Source: Pseudomonas linyingensis (lineage in GTDB: Bacteria; Pseudomonadota; Gammaproteobacteria; Pseudomonadales; Pseudomonadaceae). Taken from it: 64,000 nucleotides of DNA. Below are positions 37,044 to 48,746 of the stretch, piece by piece. The stretch is taken from positions 62,001-126,000 of the forward strand of contig NZ_FNZE01000006.1 in NCBI RefSeq assembly GCF_900109175.1, written 5' to 3'. The notes beneath the pieces are model-generated. The model searched no databases, had not been told where the DNA came from, and worked only from the letters and a program-made list of their open reading frames with translations. Position 1 is the stretch's first letter. Each line of letters begins with the position of its first letter. The translations under genes and the position numbers were made by a program.

Positions 37044-37886
37044 ATGAGGCGCTTCGCTGTTGGGATACTGATCGTTCTGATCCTGCCGCTGACGGCCTGC
37101 ACCCTTTCGGCGGGTGATGGTGGTTATCACGACTATCCGCGCTACGGGGGGCATTATCCGCCGCCGTCCCATGGCCACTGGCGCTGGGATGACGACCTGC
37201 GGGTGTATATCAACGTGGGTTCCCCGTACCTCTACTACCACGACCACACCTATTACCGCTGGTACGGCGATCGTTGGTCGTCGGGGCCGCGTTTCAATGG
37301 TCCGTGGCGGGTGATCGAGCACCGTCATGTGCCGTCGCGGCTGGGACAGCGACATCGTCCGGCGCAGCGCCACTACGATGACCGGCGCACTCCCGACCGG
37401 TACTGGGACCATCGGGACGACCGTTCGGAGCGTCGTGCTTATCGCGACCAACGCGACCAACGCGACCTGCGGGATTTTCGCGGGCAGAGCGAGCAGGAGC
37501 GACGCCGCGAGGCTCTGCATGGTCGCTCCGACGAGCGCCGCGACCTTCGCCAGGGGCAGCAGTGGCAACAACCGCGCTTCGAGCGCCAGGAGCGGCAGAG
37601 CCAGCAGCAGCGTTTCGAGCAGCAGCGCCGGCAGGTCGAGCAGCGCTTCGAGGGGCGTCAGCAGCCGCAGTGGCGGCAGCCGCGAGAGGAACACCGCGCG
37701 CAGGAGTGGGGTGATGGGCGGCGCCACGAATCACGCCAGCAGGGCAGCGAACCCCGCCAGCGCCAGGAGCGGCGCACGGTGATCCAGTCGAACCGGCAGG
37801 ACGGCGGCCAGGAGCGGCGCAGCCAGTCGCGCCCGCAGCAGGAGCGGCAGGGCGGGCGGCAATGGGAGGGCCGTGGCGAACGCTGA
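37044..37886 (+). CDS. lipoprotein with Gln/Arg-rich low-complexity tail
   Basis: A 280-residue predicted lipoprotein. Signal (1-18) ends with the lipobox LTAC, giving an acylated Cys near 19. A Tyr/His/Pro-rich segment follows (YHDYPRYGGHYPPPSHGHW) with a short beta-like region VYINVGSPYLYYHDHTYYRW. From about residue 95 the protein is almost wholly Arg, Gln, Glu, Asp and Ser, with short repeats such as DQRDQRDLRDF. The ATG at 37044 has GGAGG upstream. I do not recognise a function; the tail looks disordered and highly basic, suggesting binding to an acidic polymer such as polysaccharide, DNA or peptidoglycan. The call as an expressed lipoprotein is supported by signal and ribosome-binding site. 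Confidence 0.75.
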   Translation: MRRFAVGILIVLILPLTACTLSAGDGGYHDYPRYGGHYPPPSHGHWRWDDDLRVYINVGSPYLYYHDHTYYRWYGDRWSSGPRFNGPWRVIEHRHVPSRLGQRHRPAQRHYDDRRTPDRYWDHRDDRSERRAYRDQRDQRDLRDFRGQSEQERRREALHGRSDERRDLRQGQQWQQPRFERQERQSQQQRFEQQRRQVEQRFEGRQQPQWRQPREEHRAQEWGDGRRHESRQQGSEPRQRQERRTVIQSNRQDGGQERRSQSRPQQERQGGRQWEGRGER

Positions 37887-37921
37887 CCCTGTTGTCGGCG
37901 GCCCGCTGCGGGCTTGCAGGC

Positions 37922-37965
37922 ATGCAACAAGGCGCGTCGACGCAGGTCGCCGCGCCTTGTTGCGT
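37922..37965. terminator. inverted repeat between convergent genes, probable bidirectional terminator
   Basis: A perfect 13-bp stem GCAACAAGGCGCG with CGCGCCTTGTTGC around a 14-base loop, filling the 79-base gap between the lipoprotein stop and the convergent channel-gene stop. No long T-run on either strand. Confidence 0.6.
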
Positions 37966-38814
37966 TCAGTCCCCGCCTTGTTTCGGGAACAGCGGGTTGC
38001 CGCAGCGGCTGCAGAAGCTGGCTCCAGCCTCGTGGCTCGGCTTGTCGCAGCTCGGGCAGTGGCGCTGCAGGCCCGCGTCGCTGCCGCCGCGCATGGCGTT
38101 GGCCAGTTCGGCGGTGAAGATGCCGGTGGGCACGGCGATGATCGAGTAGCCGGTGATCATGATCAGACTCGCCAGGCCCTGGCCGAGCGGCGTCTTGGGG
38201 GTGATGTCGCCGAAGCCGACGGTGGTGAGGGTAACCACCGCCCAGTAGATGCTGGTGGGGATGCTGGTGAAGCCATGGCTGGGTCCCTCGATCACGTACA
38301 TCAGGGTGCCGAAGACGATGACCAGGGTGGAGACGGTCAGCAGAAACACGGTGATCTTCTGTCGGCTGCCACGCAGGGCCACCAGCAGGAAGTTCGCCTG
38401 GCTCAGGTAGGGCGCCAGCTTGAGTACCCGGAACACTCTCAACATGCGCACCACGCGGATGATCATCAGGTACTGGGCATCGGCGAAGATCAGCGCGAGG
38501 ATGCCGGGCAGCACGGCCAGCAGGTCGACCAGCCCGTAGAAGCTGAAGGCGTAGCGCAGCGGTTTCGGTGCGCAGTACAGGCGCAGCAGGTACTCGACCG
38601 CGAACAGGGCGGTGAAGACCCATTCGAGCAGCGTCAGTTGTGTGCTGTACTGTTCGCGGATCGGCGCAACGCTGTCGAGCATCACTACTGCCAGGCTGGC
38701 GAGGATGGTCAGCAGCAGGAGTTCGTCGAAGCGGCGCCCGGCCAACGTATCGCTGTGGAAGATGATCACGTACAGGCGTTCGCGCAGAGACTGAGGCGGC
38801 GTACTGGCGATCAT
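37966..38814 (-). CDS. voltage-gated-type potassium channel with C-terminal zinc ribbon
   Basis: A 282-residue inner-membrane ion channel. Six hydrophobic segments are visible; the fourth carries regularly spaced arginines (RVVRMLRVFRVLKLAPYL), a voltage-sensor S4. The pore has the selectivity filter TTVGFGDITPKT, which is potassium-specific. After the last helix is a short cytoplasmic tail with two cysteine pairs, CPSCDKP and CSRCGNPLF, a zinc-ribbon-like element. The start ATG 38814 precedes IASTPPQSLRERLYVIIF. The family is clear; the role of the tail is unknown. Confidence 0.9.
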   Translation of the reverse strand: MIASTPPQSLRERLYVIIFHSDTLAGRRFDELLLLTILASLAVVMLDSVAPIREQYSTQLTLLEWVFTALFAVEYLLRLYCAPKPLRYAFSFYGLVDLLAVLPGILALIFADAQYLMIIRVVRMLRVFRVLKLAPYLSQANFLLVALRGSRQKITVFLLTVSTLVIVFGTLMYVIEGPSHGFTSIPTSIYWAVVTLTTVGFGDITPKTPLGQGLASLIMITGYSIIAVPTGIFTAELANAMRGGSDAGLQRHCPSCDKPSHEAGASFCSRCGNPLFPKQGGD

Positions 38815-38890
38815 GACAGCGTTCCTGGGCAGGGGGGAGTTCGGGCCGTCGGCAGGAGGGGGCGCAGCTGGCAGGCCCAATACCGACAGG

Positions 38891-39025
38891 TTAGCGGAAC
38901 ATGCTCCAGGGGGTGCTGTACAGAACGACCAGGATGGCCAGACAGAGAAGTAGCGACACGACACAGCCGATGATTTCAACCTGCTCATCGCGGTGCGGGT
39001 TGTTGCGGGTGGCTTGAGCTCGCAT
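38891..39025 (-). CDS. small single-span membrane protein, 44 residues
   Basis: MRAQATRNNPHRDEQVEIIG is followed by a transmembrane helix (about 18-37, CVVSLLLCLAILVVLYS) and a short tail TPWSMFR. CGGAGG lies eight bases before the ATG at 39025, a strong ribosome-binding site on a very short frame. It lies 76 bases upstream of the channel gene on the same strand, so the two may be co-transcribed. I recognise no function; small hydrophobic proteins next to channels can be regulators, but that is only a possibility. Confidence 0.55.
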   Translation of the reverse strand: MRAQATRNNPHRDEQVEIIGCVVSLLLCLAILVVLYSTPWSMFR

Positions 39026-39185
39026 GTCGAGGCCTCCGAATCGGCTGGGTGAAGGCGTGTTCGTCACTCTCTGACGCTGTCTTGCCCCCGTCGCCGTGCC
39101 CGGCTTGCTCGAGAGCATTTGTGATCGTTTTAACAGTTTTTATGTGAACAAGGCTTGCAAAACCTTGCGATTCCCGAGGCGTGTG

Positions 39186-39938
39186 CTACCGCTGCACCTG
39201 CATTGCCAGGGTCAGTCGATAGCCGCGGCCGCGTTCGGCGCGGATCGGGTTACTGCCGGGCGGCAAGGACTTGAGCCGGCTGCGCAGGCGCGAGATCAGC
39301 ACCTCGAGCTGGGCCTTGCCGTAGATGTCCAGTGGCTTGCCCAGGCGTTCCAGCAGTTGCCAGCTTTCCAGGAAATTGCCGGGCGCGAGTGCCAGCGCAT
39401 AGAGGACCTCGACTTCCTGGCGGCGCAGGCTGAGTGATCCCCCCGGCACATGCAGCAGGCAGCTCGCCAGTTCGAGTGTCAGTCCGCCGCCGCCCGCGGC
39501 GGGATTGACCTTCAGCCGGCGTCCCAGCGCGTCCAGGGCGGCGCAGAGCTCGGCAGGCTCGGCCGGCTTGCCGAGGCTGAGGTCTGCGCCGTGCCGGTAC
39601 GCGGCGATTCGGTCGTCAAGATTGTGCCGCGCGCTGAGCAGGGCGATGCCGATGTCCGGCTGGATCTGGCGCAGGCGGGCCATGAGACTCAGGGTGTCCT
39701 CGCCCGGCAGCTCTTGATCGACCAGGGCGATATCGAAGTGGGTGCCGGCAGGCAACTCATACAACGCATCGGCAGTGCCTCCGCCGGCGACCGAGTAGCC
39801 GTGCCGGGCCAGGGCCTCGACGATGGTTTCGCGCTGCACGCGATCGGCCTCCAGCACCAGCACACGCAGGGTCACCGGGTGTGCGTGGCCAGAGGCACCG
39901 GAGGCACTCTTCGGCTCGGGGGAGCAGGTGATGACCAT
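39186..39938 (-). CDS. OmpR/PhoB-type response regulator
   Basis: A regulator of about 250 residues with an N-terminal receiver domain and a C-terminal winged helix. Receiver landmarks: acidic pair in VLVLEADRVQRETI, phospho-acceptor Asp in FDIALVDQELPG, and conserved Lys in LSLGKPAEPAELC. The winged-helix region is LSLRRQEVEVLYALA through QLEVLISRLRSRLKSL to RGRGYRLTLA. No sensor kinase gene is adjacent, so it is an orphan here. The start is uncertain: ATG 39938 is used; ATG 39977, which has a GGGG-containing leader, would add 13 residues, and a GTG at 39875 would begin exactly at the receiver domain. Confidence 0.82.
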   Translation of the reverse strand: MVITCSPEPKSASGASGHAHPVTLRVLVLEADRVQRETIVEALARHGYSVAGGGTADALYELPAGTHFDIALVDQELPGEDTLSLMARLRQIQPDIGIALLSARHNLDDRIAAYRHGADLSLGKPAEPAELCAALDALGRRLKVNPAAGGGGLTLELASCLLHVPGGSLSLRRQEVEVLYALALAPGNFLESWQLLERLGKPLDIYGKAQLEVLISRLRSRLKSLPPGSNPIRAERGRGYRLTLAMQVQR

Positions 39939-40440
39939 GGCTCGAAGCAGACCTCCGTTGTCGTGGCGATGTCTCATTCCGTATCCCCGGGGAAGGGGCG
40001 ACTGGTCGAGCGTCGGGTTTCCGGCATGACCGGGACGATACGCCGCAGGTGTCATGGCGCCATACCATGTCGGCAACAAGGGCTGCGTGGAGCGAGCGAG
40101 TTCCCTGCCTGAAATCTGTCGCCGGAGCTGTGGGCGCCATGTCCATGTCTGGGTTATCGTCAAGGTAATGTGTTTACGCTTCGTCGGGAAGCCCTCCGGT
40201 TGGTGTGCCTTTTCTTTTCTGATCGCCCCCGCGTGCGCGTACACGGCGGCAGATGCCGATCGCAGGGCGGCCCGTCGGAGGATTGCCGCGCTGGCCCTGT
40301 GCTAGACTGCCGCGCCGCGCAACCCGTGACCGACTCCCGCCCATGATTTTCCAGTCCGCCAGCGGAGCCTCGCCGATCTTCCATTCCCTGCAGCCGGATC
40401 TTGCCGCGTTGCCGCCGCGCCGCGCCCGGAGGCCTGCCCC
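39939..40440. other. intergenic region between the response regulator and smc
   Basis: About 500 bases between divergent genes. The frame upstream of the response regulator stays open to 40244 but the translated sequence looks non-protein-like. The only elements I can point to are the extended -10 near 40300 on the smc side and an AT-richer patch around 40155-40215. No RNA gene or repeat was recognised. Confidence 0.5.
40300..40308 (+). promoter_or_regulatory. possible extended -10 promoter for smc
   Basis: TGCTAGACT fits an extended -10 (TGN plus TAGACT), about 130 bases before smc. TTGCCG lies upstream but only 14 bases away, too close for a standard -35. Confidence 0.35.
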
Positions 40441-43400
40441 ATGCGTCTGAAGTGCATCCGCCTGGCGGGCTTCAAGTCCTTCGTCGATCCGACCACGGTG
40501 AACTTCCCGAGCAACATGGCGGCGGTGGTGGGGCCCAACGGCTGCGGCAAGTCCAACATCATCGACGCCGTGCGCTGGGTGATGGGCGAGAGTTCGGCGA
40601 AGAACCTCCGCGGCGAGTCGATGACCGACGTCATCTTCAACGGCTCCAACACCCGCAAGCCGGTCAGCCAGGCCTCCATCGAGCTGGTGTTCGACAACAG
40701 CGACGGCAGCCTGCTCGGCGAATACGCGGCCTATACGGAAATCTCCATCCGTCGCCGGGTCACCCGCGAAGGGCAGAACACCTACTTCCTCAACGGCACC
40801 AAGTGCCGGCGCCGCGACATCACCGACATCTTCCTCGGCACCGGCCTCGGTCCGCGCAGCTACTCGATCATCGAGCAGGGGATGATCTCCAAGCTGATCG
40901 AGGCCAAGCCCGAGGATCTGCGGAACTTCATCGAGGAAGCCGCCGGCATCTCCAAGTACAAGGAGCGCCGCCGCGAGACCGAGAGCCGCATCCGTCGTAC
41001 CCAGGAAAATCTCGAGCGCCTGGCCGACCTGCGCCAGGAACTGGAACGCCAGCTCGAGCGTCTGCAGCGCCAGGCCCAGGCCGCCGAGAAGTACCAGCAG
41101 TACAAGGCCGAGGAGCGCCAGCTCAAGGCCCAGCTGGCGGCGCTGCGCTGGCTGGCGCTGGACGAGCTGGCGCGCCAGCGCCAGGCGGTGATCGGCGATC
41201 AGGAAGTGGCCATGGAGGCGCTGATCGCCGAACAGCGCAATGCCGACGCCGGCATCGAGCGCCTGCGCGACGGTCATCACGAGCTGTCGGAAGCCTTCAA
41301 TCAGGTCCAGGCGCGCTTCTACTCGGTGGGCGGCGACATCGCGCGTATCGAGCAGAGCATCCAGCACGGCCAGCAGCGCCTGCGCCAGCTGCAGGACGAC
41401 CTGCGCGAAGCCGAACAGGCGCGCGAGGAAACCGCCGCCCATCTGGGTAGCGATCGCGCCCAGCTGGCCAGCCTGGCCGAGGAGCTGGAGCTGCTCGAGC
41501 CCGAGCAGGAGCTGGCGCAGGCCACCGCCGAGGAAGGCGCCGCCGGCCTCGAGGCCGCGGAAGGCGCCATGCAGGCCTGGCAGGAGCTGTGGGACGGCTT
41601 CAACCAGCGCAGTGCCGAGCCGCGCCGCCAGGCGGAGGTGCAGCAGGCGCGCATCCAGCAGCTGGAGCAGAGTCTGGAACGCTTGGTCGAGCGCCAGCGC
41701 CGCCTCGAGGACGAACGCCGCCAGTTGGCCGACGATCCGGCGGCGGCGCAGATGGAAGAGCTCGCCGAGCAGCTGGCCGAGGGCGAGCTGGCGCTGGAAA
41801 GCCTGCAGGCGGGCGAGGAACAGCTGGCCGAGCGTCTGCAGCAGCTGCGCGACGAGCTGCAGCAGGCCGGTCGCGAGCAGCAGCAGGCCCAGGGCGAGCT
41901 GCAACGCCTGAACGGCCGCATCGCCTCGCTGGAAGCGCTGCAGCAGGCGGCGCTGGACCCCGGCGCCGGGGTGGCCGAGTGGCTGCGCGAGCAGCAGTTG
42001 AGCGCACGCCCGCGCCTGGCCGAAGGCCTGCGCGTCGAGCCGGGTTGGGAGCTGGCGGTGGAAGCCGTGCTCGGCGCCGATCTGCAGGCGGTGCTGCTCG
42101 ACGACTTCGCCGACCTGGCCTTGGACGACTTCGCCCAGGGCGAGCTGCGCCTGGCCTGTGCCCGCGCAGGCGCCGCGCCGGTGTCCGCCAGCCTGCTGGA
42201 CAAGGTGCAGGCGCCGGTCGATCTCGCCCCCTGGCTGGCCCGCGTGCGCGCGGTCGAATCGCTGGACCAGGCGCTGGCGGGGCGTGCCGGCCTGGCCGAG
42301 GGCGACAGCCTGATCAGTCGTGACGGCTACTGGGTCGGCCGGCATTTCCTGCGCGTGCGCCGCGCCAGCGAAGCGCAAAGCGGCCTGCTGGCCCGCGGCC
42401 AGGAGCTGGAGCGCCTTACGGCCGAGCGCGAAGAGCTGGAGGCGGCCCTGGCTGGACTGGACGAGCGCCTGCAGCAGCTGCGCGAGCAGCAGCTCCGTGA
42501 GGAGGAGATGCGCGAGCAGCAACGCCGGCGCATCCAGGAGGAAAGCCGGCTGCTGGGCGAGCTCAAGGCTCGGCTGTCGGCTAATCAGGCGCGCCACGAG
42601 CAGCTGGCCCTGCGCCGTCGCCGCCTGGAGGAAGAGCTGGCCGAACAGGCCGAGCAGCGTGCCCTGGAAGTGGAGCAGCTCGGCGAGTCGCGCCTGTATC
42701 TGCAGGACGCGCTGGACGCCATGGCCAGCGATACAGAGCAGCGCGAGCAGCTGCTGGCCAGCCGCGATGCGCTGCGCGAGCGCCTCGACTGCGTTCGCCA
42801 GGAAGCCCGGCAGCACAAGGATCACGCCCATCAGCTGGCCGTGCGCATCGGCTCGCTGCGCGCCCAGCACGACTCCACCCGCCAGGCGCTGGAGCGCCTG
42901 GAGCTGCAGTCGGCCCGCCTGGTCGAGCGCTGCGAGCAGCTCAGCCTCAACCTCGAGGAGGGCGACGAGCCGCTGCTCGAGCAGCGCCTGCGTCTCGAGG
43001 AGCTGCTCGAGCGGCGCATGCAGGTGGACGAGGAAATGCGTCTGGCGCGCCTGGCCCTGGATGACGCCGACCGCGAGCTGCGCGAGACCGAGAAGCGCCG
43101 CGGCACGGCGGAGCAGCAGGCGCAGCTGTTGCGTGGCCAGCTCGAGCAGCAGCGGCTCGACTGGCAGACCCTCAGCGTGCGGCGCAAGACCCTCGAGGAT
43201 CAGTTGACGGAAGATGGCTACGACCTGCCCACGGTGCTGGCCAACCTGCCCGAGGAGGCCGGCGAGCGCGAGTGGGAAAGTCAGCTGGAGCAGCTGGTCG
43301 CGCGCATCCAGCGCCTCGGCCCGATCAATCTGGCGGCCATCGACGAATACCAGCAACAGTCCGAGCGCAAGCGTTATCTGGATGCGCAGAACGACGATCT

Positions 43401-43929
43401 GGTCGAGGCGCTGGAAACCCTGGAAAACGTCATCCGCAAGATCGACAAGGAAACCCGCAACCGCTTCAAGGATACCTTCGATCAGATCAATGCCGGTCTG
43501 CAGGCGCTTTTCCCCAAGGTCTTCGGCGGTGGTCAGGCCTATCTGGAACTTACCGGCGAAGATCTACTCGATACAGGGGTGGCGATCATGGCGCGCCCGC
43601 CAGGCAAGAAGAACAGCACCATCCATCTTTTGTCCGGCGGCGAGAAGGCGCTTACTGCGCTAGCCTTGGTGTTTGCGATTTTCCAGCTCAATCCGGCGCC
43701 GTTCTGCATGCTCGACGAAGTGGATGCGCCACTGGACGATGCCAACGTCGGCCGCTATGCCAGGCTCGTCAAGGAGATGTCGGAGAAGGTGCAATTCATC
43801 TATATCACCCACAATAAGATCGCCATGGAAATGGCGGATCAGTTGATGGGGGTGACCATGCATGAACCCGGTTGTTCGCGGCTGGTGGCGGTCAATGTGG
43901 AAGAAGCGGTAGCGTTGGCTGAGGCGTGA
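40441..43929 (+). CDS. smc: chromosome segregation protein SMC
   Basis: A 1162-residue structural-maintenance-of-chromosomes ATPase that organises and helps segregate the chromosome. Walker A GPNGCGKSNIIDAVRWVMGE is near residue 32. Two long coiled coils rich in Glu, Gln, Leu and Arg (about 165-490 and 650-990) flank a hinge (about 500-640, AEWLREQQLSARPRLAEGL). The C-terminal ATPase half has the signature LSGGEKALTALALVFAI and Walker B CMLDEVDAPLDDAN. The length is standard for proteobacterial SMC. zipA and ligA follow, as in P. aeruginosa. Confidence 0.96.
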   Translation: MRLKCIRLAGFKSFVDPTTVNFPSNMAAVVGPNGCGKSNIIDAVRWVMGESSAKNLRGESMTDVIFNGSNTRKPVSQASIELVFDNSDGSLLGEYAAYTEISIRRRVTREGQNTYFLNGTKCRRRDITDIFLGTGLGPRSYSIIEQGMISKLIEAKPEDLRNFIEEAAGISKYKERRRETESRIRRTQENLERLADLRQELERQLERLQRQAQAAEKYQQYKAEERQLKAQLAALRWLALDELARQRQAVIGDQEVAMEALIAEQRNADAGIERLRDGHHELSEAFNQVQARFYSVGGDIARIEQSIQHGQQRLRQLQDDLREAEQAREETAAHLGSDRAQLASLAEELELLEPEQELAQATAEEGAAGLEAAEGAMQAWQELWDGFNQRSAEPRRQAEVQQARIQQLEQSLERLVERQRRLEDERRQLADDPAAAQMEELAEQLAEGELALESLQAGEEQLAERLQQLRDELQQAGREQQQAQGELQRLNGRIASLEALQQAALDPGAGVAEWLREQQLSARPRLAEGLRVEPGWELAVEAVLGADLQAVLLDDFADLALDDFAQGELRLACARAGAAPVSASLLDKVQAPVDLAPWLARVRAVESLDQALAGRAGLAEGDSLISRDGYWVGRHFLRVRRASEAQSGLLARGQELERLTAEREELEAALAGLDERLQQLREQQLREEEMREQQRRRIQEESRLLGELKARLSANQARHEQLALRRRRLEEELAEQAEQRALEVEQLGESRLYLQDALDAMASDTEQREQLLASRDALRERLDCVRQEARQHKDHAHQLAVRIGSLRAQHDSTRQALERLELQSARLVERCEQLSLNLEEGDEPLLEQRLRLEELLERRMQVDEEMRLARLALDDADRELRETEKRRGTAEQQAQLLRGQLEQQRLDWQTLSVRRKTLEDQLTEDGYDLPTVLANLPEEAGEREWESQLEQLVARIQRLGPINLAAIDEYQQQSERKRYLDAQNDDLVEALETLENVIRKIDKETRNRFKDTFDQINAGLQALFPKVFGGGQAYLELTGEDLLDTGVAIMARPPGKKNSTIHLLSGGEKALTALALVFAIFQLNPAPFCMLDEVDAPLDDANVGRYARLVKEMSEKVQFIYITHNKIAMEMADQLMGVTMHEPGCSRLVAVNVEEAVALAEA

Positions 43930-44075
43930 CAAGACTGACGGTGTATAGTTCGTGTCGGCATGTTAATTTATGGGCTATTACAAGCTGCTCCGGTATATAA
44001 ACGGGTCAAACCGGCGTGGAGTGGCTGAGCAATCAATTGATATGCCCGGATTCTGATTAGGGGAATGTGTCTTTC

Positions 44076-44996
44076 ATGGACATCGGTTTGCGCGAATGGC
44101 TGATCGTCATCGGTATCATGGTGATCGGCGGTATCCTGTTCGATGGCTGGCGCCGCATGCGCGGGAGCAAGGGGCGCCTGAAGCTCAAGCTCGACCGCAA
44201 CGCCGCCAACCTGGCGGACGACGGCGACGACGACCCGGAGCTGCTGGGTCCCTCGCGCGTGATCAACAAGCACCAGGAGCCTTCGCTGGACGAGCATGAC
44301 CTGCCTGAGTCGGCCCTGCGCAGCTCGCGCCGTGACGAACCACTGGCGGGCGATCTGGACCTCGAGCTGGACGAGCCGGTTGCCGTTGCCGAGCGCCTGA
44401 GCTCCGTCGACGAACGCAGTGAGGAGCCGCGCAGCAAGGGCCAGGACAAGCCGCGCGAGAAGACGGTCGAGAAGGTCGTCGAGAAGTCGGAAAAAATCGT
44501 GGACAAGGCCGGCGACAAGGCCCCGGCGAGCGCCAAGCCGGCGCCCGTGCGTGACCAGCCCAAGCCGCAGGAAGTGCTGGTGATCAGCGTGGTCGCCCGC
44601 GACCCCCATGGCTTCCGCGGCCAGGCGCTGCTGCAGAGCATTCTGGAAAGCGGCCTGCGATTCGGCGACATGGACATCTTCCATCGCCACGAGAGCATGG
44701 CCGGCAATGGCGAGGTGCTGTTCTCCATGGCCAACGGGGTCAAGCCCGGCACTTTCGATCTGGACAATATCGATACCTTCACCACCCGTGCGGTCAGCTT
44801 CTTCCTCGGTCTGCCGGGCCCGCGCCATCCCAAGCAGGCCTTCGACCTGATGGTGGCGGCAGCGCGCAAGCTATCCCACGAGCTGGATGGCGAGCTGAAG
44901 GACGAGCAGCGCAGCGTGATGACGGCTCAGACCATCGAGCATTACCGTCAGCGCATCGTCGAGTTCGAACGTCGGGCGCTGATGCACAAGCGTTGA
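44076..44996 (+). CDS. zipA: cell division protein ZipA
   Basis: A 306-residue FtsZ-membrane tether. One N-terminal transmembrane helix (about 6-24, [18 protein letters not shown]) is followed by a charged variable linker (about 30-165, with [16 protein letters not shown]) and the FtsZ-binding domain (about 170-300, [20 protein letters not shown] to [19 protein letters not shown]). The start ATG 44076 begins [12 protein letters not shown] as in other Pseudomonas; GTG 44067 in frame is nearer an AGGGGA and remains possible. A 146-base AT-richer gap separates it from smc. Confidence 0.94.
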   Translation: MDIGLREWLIVIGIMVIGGILFDGWRRMRGSKGRLKLKLDRNAANLADDGDDDPELLGPSRVINKHQEPSLDEHDLPESALRSSRRDEPLAGDLDLELDEPVAVAERLSSVDERSEEPRSKGQDKPREKTVEKVVEKSEKIVDKAGDKAPASAKPAPVRDQPKPQEVLVISVVARDPHGFRGQALLQSILESGLRFGDMDIFHRHESMAGNGEVLFSMANGVKPGTFDLDNIDTFTTRAVSFFLGLPGPRHPKQAFDLMVAAARKLSHELDGELKDEQRSVMTAQTIEHYRQRIVEFERRALMHKR

Positions 44997-47438
<2,442 letters not shown>

Positions 47439-47472
47439 TCGCCATCTTGCTGCCAGCACGTCCCGACTGGCG

Positions 47473-47478
47473 TATACT
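47473..47478 (+). promoter_or_regulatory. -10 element, probable prfB promoter
   Basis: TATACT about 42 bases before the prfB ATG. The best -35-like hexamer, TTGCTG, is 20 bases upstream, longer than ideal. Confidence 0.4.
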
Positions 47479-47519
47479 TTTGCGCTTTTCTCCAGTTCTG
47501 CCCGCGAGTGACGCCAGCC

Positions 47520-48615
47520 ATGGAAATCAATCCGATCCTGAACAGCATCAAGGACCTGACCAGCCGCACCCAGACTATTCGGGGGTATCTTTGACTACGA
47601 TCAGAAGCATGACCGCCTGACCGAAGTCAATCGTGAGCTGGAAGACCCGAACGTCTGGAACAATCCGGAATACGCGCAGAATCTGGGCCGTGAACGCGCC
47701 CAGCTGGCGCAGTTCGTCGACACTCTCGACGAACTGGCCAGCGGCCTGGCCGACTCCAGCGATCTGCTGAGCATGGCCGTCGAGGAAAACGACGAAGACG
47801 CGGTGAACGACGTCGCCAGCGAAGTCGAGCGCCTGCGCGAGATCCTCGAGAAACTCGAGTTCCGCCGCATGTTCAGCGGCGAGATGGACGCCAACAACGC
47901 CTATCTCGACATCCAGGCCGGCTCCGGCGGCACCGAGGCTCAGGACTGGGCCAACATGCTGCTGCGCATGTACCTGCGCTGGGCCGACAAGCACGGTTTC
48001 GAAGCCACCATCATGGAGCTGTCCGCTGGTGAAGTCGCCGGCATCAAGGGCGCCACCGTGCATATCAAGGGCGAGTACGCCTTCGGCTGGCTGCGCACCG
48101 AAATCGGCGTGCACCGTCTGGTGCGCAAGAGCCCGTTCGACTCCGGCAACCGTCGCCACACCTCGTTCACCGCGGTGTTCGCCTCGCCGGAAATCGACGA
48201 CAACATCGAGATCGACATCAACCCGGCCGATCTGCGTACCGACACCTACCGCTCCTCGGGTGCCGGTGGCCAGCACGTGAACACCACCGACTCGGCGGTG
48301 CGGATCACCCACATTCCCACCAATACCGTGGTGAGCTGCCAGAACGAGCGTTCCCAGCACGCCAACCGCGACACCGCCATGAAGATGCTGCGGGCCAAGT
48401 TGTACGAGCTGGAAGTGCAGAAGCGTAACGCTGCCGCCCAGGCGCTGGAAGACACCAAGTCGGACATCGGCTGGGGTCACCAGATCCGCTCCTACGTACT
48501 CGACCAGTCGCGGATCAAGGATCTGCGCACCGGCATCGAGGAGAGCAACTGCGACGCGGTGCTGGACGGTGATCTCGACGAATTCATCGAAGCCAGCCTG
48601 AAGCAGGGCCTTTGA
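47520..48615 (+). CDS. prfB: peptide chain release factor 2, programmed +1 frameshift
   Basis: RF2 recognises UGA and UAA and triggers peptide release. Translation starts at ATG 47520 ([18 protein letters not shown]) and reaches an in-frame TGA at 47592-47594 as codon 25, inside GGGGGTATCTTTGAC. This is the autoregulatory site known from E. coli: a Shine-Dalgarno-like G-run, slippery CUU and UGA-C. After a +1 shift the frame from 47593 runs to 48615, giving about 364 residues, the normal RF2 length. The SPF anticodon-like tripeptide ([11 protein letters not shown]) and the GGQ motif ([16 protein letters not shown]) are intact. The region before 47773 is easily missed by simple gene calling. 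Confidence 0.96.
47581..47595 (+). promoter_or_regulatory. RF2 programmed frameshift site
   Basis: GGGGGTATCTTTGAC: a purine-rich Shine-Dalgarno-like run, TAT, slippery CTT and TGA followed by C. Low RF2 slows termination at the TGA and allows the +1 shift, so RF2 controls its own synthesis. Confidence 0.95.
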
Positions 48616-48623
48616 TCTTTACT

Positions 48624-48718
48624 CCCTCTCCCCTGCGGGGGAGAGGGCGGGGGTGAGGGGGCTGGCAGCGGCCCCGGCACCACCCCTCTCCCTAACCCTC
48701 TCCCCGGCGGGGAGAGGG
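48624..48718. repeat. paired-hairpin intergenic repeat with CCCTCTCCCC/GGGGAGAGGG arms
   Basis: Two hairpins with identical 10-bp arms: CCCTCTCCCC with GGGGAGAGGG at 48624-48647 and again at 48696-48718, joined by a G-rich then C-rich spacer that can also pair. It begins nine bases after the prfB stop and occupies most of the gap before lysS. It looks like an interspersed palindromic element of the genome and may also end prfB transcription or stabilise its mRNA. Confidence 0.75.
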
Positions 48719-48746
48719 AACGAATCAGTGACGGAAACAGACGACC

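Noticed and set aside
40283-40308. A full -35/-10 promoter for smc
   Set aside because: TTGCCG and TAGACT are only 14 bases apart; only an extended -10 is defensible.
40174-43356. A long open frame antisense to smc (about 1060 codons)
   Set aside because: Leu/Ala/Gln-rich shadow of the SMC coiled coil, with no start signal or domain.
47773-48615. Calling prfB from the ATG at 47773
   Set aside because: This would drop over 80 residues of RF2; the frameshift site at 47581-47595 explains the interrupted frame.
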